NCBI GenBank assembly: GCA_025363585.1
Contig: JANYDN010000313.1
Location: forward strand, 1-55,542
Reading direction: 5' to 3'
From: Verrucomicrobiota bacterium
Lineage (GTDB): Bacteria > Verrucomicrobiota > Verrucomicrobiia > Limisphaerales > UBA9464
DNA: 55,542 bases
The notes below the pieces were generated by a model, which was given only the letters and a program-made list of their open reading frames with translations, searched no databases and was not told where the DNA came from. The position numbers and the translations under genes were made by a program. Every line of letters begins with the position of its first letter. The first letter of the stretch is position 1. Shown here one piece after another: positions 8,368 to 15,803 of this stretch.

Positions 8368-11163
8368 CTACTCGAACCGCACGTGGAGCACGGAGAAGTC
8401 GTCGTCCAACGGGCGGTTGCCGTTCGTGAGCCGGGCCCATTCGAGGACGTCGGAGGGATTTTTCCACCGGCTCTTTTCCAATTCCGCCTCGAATTGGCGC
8501 AGCGTGACGGCACTGCCGTCGGCCCTCGCCACCTCGTACACGCCGTCGCTGATCACCATCAGCAACGCGCCGGGCGGCACCTGCGTGCGGCCGCCGTTGA
8601 AATGCGATTCCGCGCGGCAACCGATCGGCGGTCCCTCGGTCCGGAGCGGTTCGAGCGGACGGTCGCCGACGAAAAGATAGGACGGCGGATGTCCCGCGGA
8701 CGCGAAGCGCAGGCTGCGGTCGCGCCGGTCGAAGATCCCGTACCACGCGCTGAAATACTGGTTGTGGTGCGCTTCCATCGGGAACGCGCGGTTGAGTTCG
8801 CCGAGCACGGCGACGGGATCGGCGTATCCCGCGCCGGCGAATTGCGTCGAGCGAAGCGTGTTGAGCGCGGACACCGCGAGCAACGCCGCGCCCACGCCGT
8901 GGCCGCACACGTCGAGCAGGTAGATCGCCATCCGGTCGCCGTCGATCCAGTGGTAGCCGAACGCGTCGCCACCGAGTTGCGTGGAAGGCTGGAACGTCCA
9001 GTCGGTCCTCACCGGGGACGTCTCGAGCTTGGCGGGAAGGAGCGAGCGAAGGTAGGCCTCGGCCTCCGCGACCTCGCGGTGCAGTTGGGCCTGGCTCCGG
9101 GCGATGGCGACGTTCGCCTCGCGGAGCGCCCGGTTGGTGTTCACGAACTGGCGCGCGAGATGGAGCGACGCGCTCGCGACGAAGGCCGACATCCCGACCG
9201 GGAAAAGCCACGCGGATTGAATGTCGTCGAAGAAGATCGTGGCCTCGAGCGGCGCAAGGAACTGGCAGACGAAAAAGAACACGATGCCGCCGCCGATGAG
9301 CCGCGATCCGGGCTTGCGCGCGCGGTACGCCTGCCACGCGACGCGGAGCATCTCGATGACCACCGCGAACGAGATGAATAGCACGAGGACCTGGAGCCAT
9401 CCGGGCACGCCGCCCGTGTGCGATCCGAGCAGGATCCGGAGCGTGGCGAGGACGTACACGCCGCCGATGACCCAGAACCGGCGCGGCACGCGATGGGTGA
9501 AAACCGAGTACACCATCCAGAGCCCGTAAAGGTAGGAGAGGGCGAGCAGCGAGGGACCCATCCAGAGCTTCCAGCCGTCGGCACTCCCGCGCGTCCACTC
9601 GGTGACGAGCATCCCCGCCGCGCCGGTGCCCGTGAACAACGCGTAGATCCCGTCCGTGCGGTTGCGTCGCTCGCAGAGGAAAAAGAAGAAATGCAGCAGC
9701 GCGAACGACCCGAAGATGCCCGCGAACAACAGCGCGATCGCCTGGGTGCGCCGCGTGTACACCGACCGCAGCACCGCCGGCACGGGACGCTGGCGGATCA
9801 TGGCCTGCAGGCGCTCGGTATCCATGGTGGGATTCGCGCCGTTGTCCTCGAGCAACGCGGCGATCGCGATGGGCGATTGCGAGGTCAGGCTCCGCAGGCT
9901 GAACGCGATCCGCTGGCGCACCGCCGGATCCTGTTCGAAGGGCAGGGAACCGGCCAACGCCGCCGCCGCCTGGGGGAACGGACCCAACGCCGCGAGATCG
10001 TTGGCCGCCATCTCGCGCAGCCACGGTTCGCCGAGGCCGAGATCCGCCATCAACATCCGGACGAATTGGTTGGTCGACTCCGCGCTGGGCGGCCGCGGCG
10101 GAAGCACCAACGGGAGCGGGTGGATCTCGCCGGCCACGAGACGTATCGGCGGCGTCGAAACCCGTCCGGACGGATGCGTGACTTCGAGGCGGATGGGTTC
10201 GGAGGTGTCATAGACCGCCATGCGGAAAACCCCGGGGCCCGCGACGTCATGGGAATCCGGCGAGCCGTCGGTGCCCGTCCGTCCGGCCGCGACGACGCGT
10301 CCGTCGCGCGTCCGCACCCTCACGTGCGCGAGGTTGACCGGATGGCCGTCGGCCGCGCGGAGTTCGCCGGAAACAATCGCGGGATGGGCAAGGGTGTCGG
10401 CCGAGGGTCGTTCGAACGTCGCGTACCAGGGCTGCGAGGAGGAGCGCAGCGCGCGTCCCGTCACGATGTCGTCCAGCGTGCCGTCGAACGGCCATGCGGC
10501 GACGAGCCCGGATTCGCCGCGGGTCGGGCCGTGCTCGAGATCCTTGAGGATGTTCTCGCCGCTTCGCGCGCCGCGATACAGGCGGACGTCGGCGATCCCG
10601 CCGTTCAGCGAGGCGTTGGAATCGTCCCAGGAACCGCGAAGCAGGCGGGCGTCGCCGGGCGAACGGAGTTCCGCGAAACCGATGGGCACCGAGTTCGACG
10701 CGACGAGGAGGCCGTTGAAGTACAGTCGCATTCCCCGGTGCCCGAGGACCGCGGCCACATGGGCCCACTCGTTGGAACGGAGGAGACCGGAGACATGCAG
10801 GGCCGCCCGGTTGGTGCTGCCTTCCCACACCTCGAAGAGGACGTTCGGCGATCGCTCGTAGTGGGTGAGGTTGATCGAGTGGTTCCGCCGGCCGACGTCG
10901 AAGAAACGGGAGTAGTTGCCGAACTCGTCGAAGCGGATCCAGCCCTCGAACGTGGCCTCGGTGAGGCCCTCGAACAGGCGGACCGGCAGGTGCAGTTGCT
11001 GGCGTCCGTCGGCGACGAGATAACGGGTCGGCTCGGCGGCACGCGGCGCGTGGATCCCGGCCCCGAGGAGCAACCACAGGATCATCAGGAAAGGCCGGAC
11101 GGCGCGCACGCCGCGCACCTTGGCGGACGGAAACGCGTTGGGCAATGCGCCTTGGGAGGCCAT
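8368..11163 (-). CDS. LamG-7TM-SpoIIE (PP2C-type) receptor phosphatase
   Basis: 931 aa from ATG 11163. Order of parts: a signal or anchor segment (FLMILWLLLGAGI); a LamG/concanavalin-like domain at about residues 45-240 (ATFEGWIRF, WAHVAAVLGHRGMRLYFNG, GGIADVRLYRGAR); a beta-rich carboxypeptidase-regulatory-like segment at ~265-350; a helical region; seven hydrophobic helices between about 475 and 670; a coiled-coil linker (RALREANVAIARSQAQLHRE); and a C-terminal SpoIIE/PP2C phosphatase with GGDAFGY, DVCGHGVGA, SDGVYE and DDDFS metal-site motifs. The layout is like a 7TMR-DISM receptor wired to a serine phosphatase. It probably senses an extracellular ligand, possibly a glycan, and dephosphorylates an anti-sigma-antagonist type partner; no such partner gene is adjacent. 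Confidence 0.88.
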   Translation of the reverse strand: MASQGALPNAFPSAKVRGVRAVRPFLMILWLLLGAGIHAPRAAEPTRYLVADGRQQLHLPVRLFEGLTEATFEGWIRFDEFGNYSRFFDVGRRNHSINLTHYERSPNVLFEVWEGSTNRAALHVSGLLRSNEWAHVAAVLGHRGMRLYFNGLLVASNSVPIGFAELRSPGDARLLRGSWDDSNASLNGGIADVRLYRGARSGENILKDLEHGPTRGESGLVAAWPFDGTLDDIVTGRALRSSSQPWYATFERPSADTLAHPAIVSGELRAADGHPVNLAHVRVRTRDGRVVAAGRTGTDGSPDSHDVAGPGVFRMAVYDTSEPIRLEVTHPSGRVSTPPIRLVAGEIHPLPLVLPPRPPSAESTNQFVRMLMADLGLGEPWLREMAANDLAALGPFPQAAAALAGSLPFEQDPAVRQRIAFSLRSLTSQSPIAIAALLEDNGANPTMDTERLQAMIRQRPVPAVLRSVYTRRTQAIALLFAGIFGSFALLHFFFFLCERRNRTDGIYALFTGTGAAGMLVTEWTRGSADGWKLWMGPSLLALSYLYGLWMVYSVFTHRVPRRFWVIGGVYVLATLRILLGSHTGGVPGWLQVLVLFISFAVVIEMLRVAWQAYRARKPGSRLIGGGIVFFFVCQFLAPLEATIFFDDIQSAWLFPVGMSAFVASASLHLARQFVNTNRALREANVAIARSQAQLHREVAEAEAYLRSLLPAKLETSPVRTDWTFQPSTQLGGDAFGYHWIDGDRMAIYLLDVCGHGVGAALLAVSALNTLRSTQFAGAGYADPVAVLGELNRAFPMEAHHNQYFSAWYGIFDRRDRSLRFASAGHPPSYLFVGDRPLEPLRTEGPPIGCRAESHFNGGRTQVPPGALLMVISDGVYEVARADGSAVTLRQFEAELEKSRWKNPSDVLEWARLTNGNRPLDDDFSVLHVRFE

Positions 11164-11175
11164 CGCGGGAGTTCC

Positions 11176-11210
11176 AAGTTTCAAGTTTCAAGTTTCAAGT
11201 TTCAAGTTTG
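11176..11210. repeat. Tandem heptamer AAGTTTC x5
   Basis: Five copies of AAGTTTC (the last ends in G) lie in the 73-bp space between the divergent starts of the phosphatase receptor and the Sfp-type PPTase. It therefore falls in the shared promoter region. Copy number could affect spacing of promoter elements, but no promoter can be assigned. Confidence 0.9.
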
Positions 11211-11236
11211 GCGGTCCGTCGCAGATTCGGAATCGA

Positions 11237-11914
11237 ATGAATGCAACGGGCCAACCAAACCGGCCGGGAATTGTCTCCATCGCCCGGATCTGGGCGACGC
11301 GCGACGCCGTGCGGCGCGGATGGGACTGCCTCGACGCGGCCGAAAGGCTCCGGGCGGACGCGTTTCGCAGCGAGCCCGCGCGGGATCTATTCGTGACGGC
11401 GCGGTCCGCGGTGAGGATGGGACTTGGCGCGTGGTTGGGCATCGCCGCCCGCGACGTGTGTCTGGTGGTTTCGCCGCGCGGAAAGCCGGAGTTGGCGCAG
11501 ACCGGCGGGACGACGGGATGGCACTTCAATGTCGCGCATTCGGGGACGCTGGCCGTCGTCGCGTTCGCCCGGGGCTTTCCGGTGGGCATCGACGTCGAGT
11601 CGATGGCATCGATTCCGGAACACGAAACCGACGCGTTGGCCGCAACCCATTTTTCGGAAGGCGAACGACGCGAGTGGCACGAATCGCAAGGCACGGGAAT
11701 CGTCGCGGGATTCCTCCGGGTCTGGACGCGGAAAGAGGCGGTGCTGAAAGCCAGTGGCGAAGGATTGGTGGACGATCTCGCGGGCGTGGATACGTCGCGG
11801 CGCCCGCGGGTGCTCGGGAAATGGGACGTCCGCGAGATCGAGATGCCGCCGGGTTACGTGGGTTCGGTCGCGGCGGCCGGAACGGATTGGGATGCCGCTT
11901 GGGCGAGGGAATGA
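11237..11914 (+). CDS. 4'-phosphopantetheinyl transferase, Sfp type
   Basis: 225 aa from ATG 11237; the track start at 11120 reads through the heptamer repeat and is rejected. Sfp signatures are present: the substrate loop GWHFNVAHSGTLAVVA, the Mg-binding GIDVE, and the helix WTRKEAVLKASGEGL corresponding to W(S/T)xKEAxxKxxG. The enzyme transfers phosphopantetheine from CoA to carrier proteins. It is the first gene of a same-strand run with the lipoprotein, pdxJ and acpS, so the window encodes both PPTase classes. No NRPS or PKS is present to explain the second enzyme. Confidence 0.92.
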   Translation: MNATGQPNRPGIVSIARIWATRDAVRRGWDCLDAAERLRADAFRSEPARDLFVTARSAVRMGLGAWLGIAARDVCLVVSPRGKPELAQTGGTTGWHFNVAHSGTLAVVAFARGFPVGIDVESMASIPEHETDALAATHFSEGERREWHESQGTGIVAGFLRVWTRKEAVLKASGEGLVDDLAGVDTSRRPRVLGKWDVREIEMPPGYVGSVAAAGTDWDAAWARE

Positions 11915-11976
11915 GCGTCAAATCCGGATGTTGGATTGCAACGGCCCCTCCGGTTTGGCAGGAAAGGCGGACTTCT

Positions 11977-13440
11977 ATGCGTTCGTCGTTGCTCGCGCTG
12001 GCGTTGGCCGCGCTTTTTGTCGTCGGATGTCACCGCGAGGACGGCGGCAAGGACGGCGCCGTCGTCGCCCGCTGGCGGTTCCGCGGCGTCGAGTTTTTGG
12101 GCAACGAATCCCGGATTCCCCAGTTGAAGGCGGCGCTCGCGTTGCCCGAGGCCGCCTTGGTCGGGCCCCGTGCGGCGACGAATATCGCCGCGGCATTGGT
12201 GCAACGGTTGACCGGCACGACGAACGCCTCGCTCGGCGCGCAGTTGCATCCGTTGGTCCAGGCGCTCGCGCGCCACGAATCGGCGGGAGAGATCGCGGCG
12301 GGCGGATGGTCGCTGGCGGTGAAAGTGCCGGCCGCGGAATCGACGGCCGCGGGGAATTCCGTGATGTCGTTGCCCCGTATGCCGGGACAAGCCGCCGGCG
12401 TTCCCGCCGTCCAGTACACCAACGGCTGGATCCTGGCGGGTTCGACCGCCGCGTGGATAGGCCGCGCCGCCGCGCTTCCGCCGCTGGCAAACGACCGGAT
12501 GTTGTCGGGTGATTTCGATCTCGCGGTGATCGGCAACTCGGACCCGAAGCATTGGCCCAAGGTTCACCTCGAGGCGTTCGCCACGAACGGTATGGTCCGC
12601 ACCTCCGGACGCCTGGTGTTCGCGTCGGCCCCGATGGGCTCGTTGCCCGAATGGAAAATCCCGGACACCCTGATCCACGACCCGATCATCCAGTTCACGA
12701 CCGCGCGCGGCATCGATGGATTCGTCGCGGCCAATCCGTGGTTCCAGACCCTGTCCGGCGGCACCGCTCCCGCGCAGACGACGGTCTGGTCGCAGCCCGA
12801 GGTTCCCTTCCGAACCTGGTTTTCGGCACCGGTCGAGGACGGACCGGCGCGCATCGCGAAGGTCCAGGAATCCCTCGACAAGCGTTTGGGCACCAACCCG
12901 CCCGCGGGCGAATACCGCGGCGTCACCGTCCTCAACACCAACAAGACCGCGGTGGCGGTCTATGATCCGGTCGCGGTGAAAGGGTTGCTCCCTTCGGTCA
13001 GCACGGCGCGGCAGAAGGAACAGGATTTCCTCGTCACCAGCATCATTCGTCCGTCGAAGAGCACGAACCCGATGCCCGTGGAATTGCTGGGGGAACTAAA
13101 CACGCCCGATCTCGTTTACTACGACTGGGAGATCACGGCCGAGATGTACTCCCACTGGAACGTGTTGTTCCAATACAACAACTTGATCCGCGGCATCAAG
13201 GCCAACGCCTTCCAGCCCCGCGCGTACAACTGGATCGCCGCCGCCGCGCCGAAGTTCGGGAATTCGGTGACCACCGTCCGTCGCGTTTCCCCGACCGAGT
13301 TCGACTTGTCCCGAAGCTCCAGCGCAGGATTGACCTCGCTCGAGTGGGTTCTCCTCACCCGGTTCCTCGACGGTCCGATCGTCACCCAGCACGGCGGGGC
13401 CCAGATGCCGGTTCCCGGATTGCCCGCGCCCCATCCCTGA
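11977..13440 (+). CDS. Hypothetical lipoprotein
   Basis: 487 aa. The start is set at ATG 11977 because it begins a lipoprotein signal (MRSSLLALALAALFVVGC) and is preceded by GAAAGG; the 1340-aa track ORF is an open-frame artefact. I do not recognise a defined domain. The mature part has two halves: an N-terminal region with many small residues, and a C-terminal region (SIIRPSKSTNPMPVELLGEL, LVYYDWEITAEMYSHWNVLF) that looks globular and conserved. It ends 6 bp before pdxJ, so it is very likely in the same operon as pdxJ and acpS. Predicted location is the periplasmic face of a membrane. Confidence 0.75.
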   Translation: MRSSLLALALAALFVVGCHREDGGKDGAVVARWRFRGVEFLGNESRIPQLKAALALPEAALVGPRAATNIAAALVQRLTGTTNASLGAQLHPLVQALARHESAGEIAAGGWSLAVKVPAAESTAAGNSVMSLPRMPGQAAGVPAVQYTNGWILAGSTAAWIGRAAALPPLANDRMLSGDFDLAVIGNSDPKHWPKVHLEAFATNGMVRTSGRLVFASAPMGSLPEWKIPDTLIHDPIIQFTTARGIDGFVAANPWFQTLSGGTAPAQTTVWSQPEVPFRTWFSAPVEDGPARIAKVQESLDKRLGTNPPAGEYRGVTVLNTNKTAVAVYDPVAVKGLLPSVSTARQKEQDFLVTSIIRPSKSTNPMPVELLGELNTPDLVYYDWEITAEMYSHWNVLFQYNNLIRGIKANAFQPRAYNWIAAAAPKFGNSVTTVRRVSPTEFDLSRSSSAGLTSLEWVLLTRFLDGPIVTQHGGAQMPVPGLPAPHP

Positions 13441-13446
13441 CGTCCG

Positions 13447-14187
13447 ATGCTCAAACTTGGCGTCAACATCGACCACGTCGCAACCGTCCGTCAGGCGCGT
13501 TACCGCGGACTCGACGACGGGGAACCCGATCCGGTTGCCGCCGCGTTGATGGCCGAGGAGGCCGGCGCGCACGGGATCACGGCCCACCTGAGGGAGGACC
13601 GCAGGCACATCCTCGATCGGGACGTCCGCCGGTTGCGCGAGCGGATCCGCACGCGCCTGAACCTCGAGATGGCCATCGTCCCGGAGATCGTCGAGTTCGC
13701 CCTCGGGGTGCGTCCGGACATCGTCTGCCTTGTCCCGGAACACCGGCAGGAAGTCACCACCGAGGGCGGCTTGAACGTCGTCGGGAATCTTGCCTCCATC
13801 GGCGAGGCTTGCGGTCGTTTCGCCGGCGGCGGCATCGAGGTTAGCCTTTTCATCGATCCCGATCCCGCGCAGATCGACGCCGCCGCGCGGTCCGGCGCGC
13901 AATTCATCGAACTCCACACGGGCGCCTACGCGGCCCAGTTCGCCCGCAAGCGCGAACGCAACGTCGAGATCGAGCGCTTGGTCGCCGCCGCGCGCCAGGC
14001 GCACGGACTCGGGCTCCGCGTGAACGCCGGACACGGGTTGACGGTGGAAAACGTGCCGCTGCTCCACGTGGTCCCGCACCTCGAGGAGTTGAACATCGGG
14101 CACACCCTCGTCAGTCGCGCCGTGTTCGTCGGATTGGCCCAGGCCGTCCGCGAGATGCTCGCGGCGATGGCGGGATATCCCGGCTGA
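13447..14187 (+). CDS. pdxJ: Pyridoxine 5'-phosphate synthase PdxJ
   Basis: 246 aa, the usual size. It condenses 3-amino-2-oxopropyl phosphate with deoxyxylulose 5-phosphate in the DXP-dependent vitamin B6 pathway. Characteristic motifs are [15 protein letters not shown] at the N-terminus, [45 protein letters not shown] and [10 protein letters not shown]. It is followed after 2 bp by acpS, a gene order common across bacteria. Confidence 0.98.
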   Translation: MLKLGVNIDHVATVRQARYRGLDDGEPDPVAAALMAEEAGAHGITAHLREDRRHILDRDVRRLRERIRTRLNLEMAIVPEIVEFALGVRPDIVCLVPEHRQEVTTEGGLNVVGNLASIGEACGRFAGGGIEVSLFIDPDPAQIDAAARSGAQFIELHTGAYAAQFARKRERNVEIERLVAAARQAHGLGLRVNAGHGLTVENVPLLHVVPHLEELNIGHTLVSRAVFVGLAQAVREMLAAMAGYPG

Positions 14188-14189
14188 AC

Positions 14190-14567
14190 ATGGTCCTCGG
14201 GGTGGGCATCGATGTCGTCGAGGTGACGCGGATCCGCGCGGCGTGGGAACGCCACGGGGCCCGGTTCATGGAACGGATCCTGGTTCCCGCGGAGCTCGCG
14301 TACTGTGCGTCGCAACCGGACCCCGCCCCCTCGTTGGCAGCGCGGTTCGCCGCGAAGGAAGCGGTGAGCAAGGCCTTTGGGACCGGCATTGGCGGGCAAT
14401 TGGGTTGGCACGACATCGAGATCCTCCGCCTCGAGTCCGGGCAACCCTCCGTGCGTTTGCTCGGGAAGGGCGCCGAACTGCTGTCGGCGCGCGGCGGCCG
14501 GACCGTCCACGTCAGCCTCACCCACGCGGTCGCCTACGCCGCGGCGGTGGCGGTCGTCGAGGGCTAG
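14190..14567 (+). CDS. acpS: Holo-[acyl-carrier-protein] synthase
   Basis: 125 aa. It attaches phosphopantetheine to the fatty-acid ACP. Motifs are the N-terminal GVGIDVVEVTRI with the Mg-binding Asp, and RFAAKEAVSKAFGTG; the C-terminal HVSLTHAVAYAAAVAVVE also fits. It directly follows pdxJ. Its stop shares the palindrome CTAG (14564-14567) with the stop of the convergent sigma-factor gene, so both genes end within the same four bases and no terminator fits between them. Confidence 0.97.
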   Translation: MVLGVGIDVVEVTRIRAAWERHGARFMERILVPAELAYCASQPDPAPSLAARFAAKEAVSKAFGTGIGGQLGWHDIEILRLESGQPSVRLLGKGAELLSARGGRTVHVSLTHAVAYAAAVAVVEG

Positions 14568-15610
14568 GCTCCCGGATCCCGGCCGTTCGGCGTGGCAACC
14601 GACTCGTGCCGCTCGATGCGCTTCCGCAGTTTCTCGAGGGCAATGTTCTGCAGTTGGCGGATGCGTTCGCGGGTGACGCCGAGCTTGCGCCCGATCTCGT
14701 CCAGCGTTCGTTCGGGCCCGCCGTCCAAACCGAATCGCTCCCGAAGGATCGACAACTCGCGGGGGGCGAGCACGCCGAGGAAAGCCCGTACCATCTCGTG
14801 GGTCGTGCGCTCCTCGAGGGCGCGGAAGGGATCGGGTTGCGATTCGTCGGGCACGACCTCGCCCAACCGGCTGGAATCATCGTCTCCCAGGGGTTGGTCG
14901 AGCGACGTGGTCCGCATCGAGGCCCGCTGCCACATCCGTACCTTCCGCAGGGACACGCGGAGTTCCCCGGCGATTTCCTCGTCGGACGGTTCGCGCCCCA
15001 AGAGTTCGTGGAGCTCGACCGCGACGCGACGCATCCGGGAGAGCTTGTCGACCAGATGGACCGGCAGCCGGATCGTTTTCGACTGGTTGGCCAGGGAGCG
15101 TTTGACCGACTGCTTGATCCACCACGACGAGTAGGTGGAAAACTTGCCGCCCTTCGCGGGATCGAATCGCTCGACCCCTTTCATCAGGCCGATGTTGCCC
15201 TCGTTGATGAGGTCGAGAAGGGGAAGCCCGAGTCCCTCGTAGTCGCGGGCGATCTTCACGACGAGGCGAAGGTTGGCGCGGATCATGTGTTCGCGGGCGG
15301 CCATGTCGCCGCGTTTGATCCTGGCCGCCAGATCGATCTCTTCCTGGAGGGTGAGCAACGGAATCTCCGCGGCGTCGCGAAGGTACGCGGAGAGCGCGCT
15401 CCGGGGTTCCGCGGGAAGGTTGGCCGTTGGATCGGGGGCAATGTCCACGCGCGGTATCACGATCGAATTCGCCGACACCCGCGCGCCATGCGCACCGGGC
15501 TTCACCGGCTTCGCCCGGGTCATTGCCGATCCAACGGTGGACCGGCCACGGGACATGCGTGGTTTGGCGGGCGACCGGCGCTTCAAAATGGTGGCAGTAG
15601 GGCGAGGCAT
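14564..15610 (-). CDS. RNA polymerase sigma-70 family factor (group 2, RpoD/RpoS-like)
   Basis: About 348 aa from ATG 15610; a downstream ATG at 15556 is also possible, and upstream starts read into an AT-rich control region. The N-terminal ~60 residues are basic and low in complexity. Then come region 1.2 (SALSAYLRDAAEIPLLTLQEE), region 2 (NLRLVVKIARDY, LINEGNIGLMKGVERFDP, FSTYSSWWIKQSVKRSL), region 3 (IRLPVHLVDK) and region 4 (ILRERFGL, TLDEIGRKLGVTRERIRQ). The lack of a long region 1.1 suggests a non-essential group 2 sigma. It is divergent from a B12-binding MerR regulator, which suggests control by it. An RBS is not obvious. Confidence 0.93.
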   Translation of the reverse strand: MPRPTATILKRRSPAKPRMSRGRSTVGSAMTRAKPVKPGAHGARVSANSIVIPRVDIAPDPTANLPAEPRSALSAYLRDAAEIPLLTLQEEIDLAARIKRGDMAAREHMIRANLRLVVKIARDYEGLGLPLLDLINEGNIGLMKGVERFDPAKGGKFSTYSSWWIKQSVKRSLANQSKTIRLPVHLVDKLSRMRRVAVELHELLGREPSDEEIAGELRVSLRKVRMWQRASMRTTSLDQPLGDDDSSRLGEVVPDESQPDPFRALEERTTHEMVRAFLGVLAPRELSILRERFGLDGGPERTLDEIGRKLGVTRERIRQLQNIALEKLRKRIERHESVATPNGRDPGA

Positions 15611-15678
15611 GCGGTGGATCCGGTGGTTCCGCCGTGGTCCGAAACCCGTTGCCCACGGCGGCGTGGGGATTTGTCTAA

Positions 15679-15696
15679 CAAATGTATAATCATTTG
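15679..15696. promoter_or_regulatory. Candidate operator: palindrome CAAATG-TATAAT-CATTTG
   Basis: A perfect 6-bp inverted repeat flanks a consensus -10 hexamer TATAAT (15685-15690, plus strand). It lies in a strikingly AT-rich patch between the divergent sigma and MerR-type genes, in otherwise very GC-rich DNA. No good -35 box is visible on either strand. A dyad over a promoter core is where a MerR-family repressor would bind, but the assignment is inferred. Confidence 0.5.
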
Positions 15697-15803
15697 CCAA
15701 GTGTCGAATGAGCGACGGCGCGGCGGGGATGGATGCTTTTTCCATGAAATCATCGGAGTTTTAATCAGCGTGTCGAACGCCGGGAACGCAAAACCGGGAT
15801 TGC

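Noticed and set aside
9418-11960. Long plus-strand frame joined to the lipoprotein (1340-aa ORF)
   Set aside because: The part before 11977 is antisense to the SpoIIE receptor and runs in another frame through the PPTase. The lipoprotein signal marks the true start.
11237-14567. Secondary-metabolite cluster suggested by the Sfp-type PPTase
   Set aside because: No NRPS, PKS or tailoring genes are in the window.
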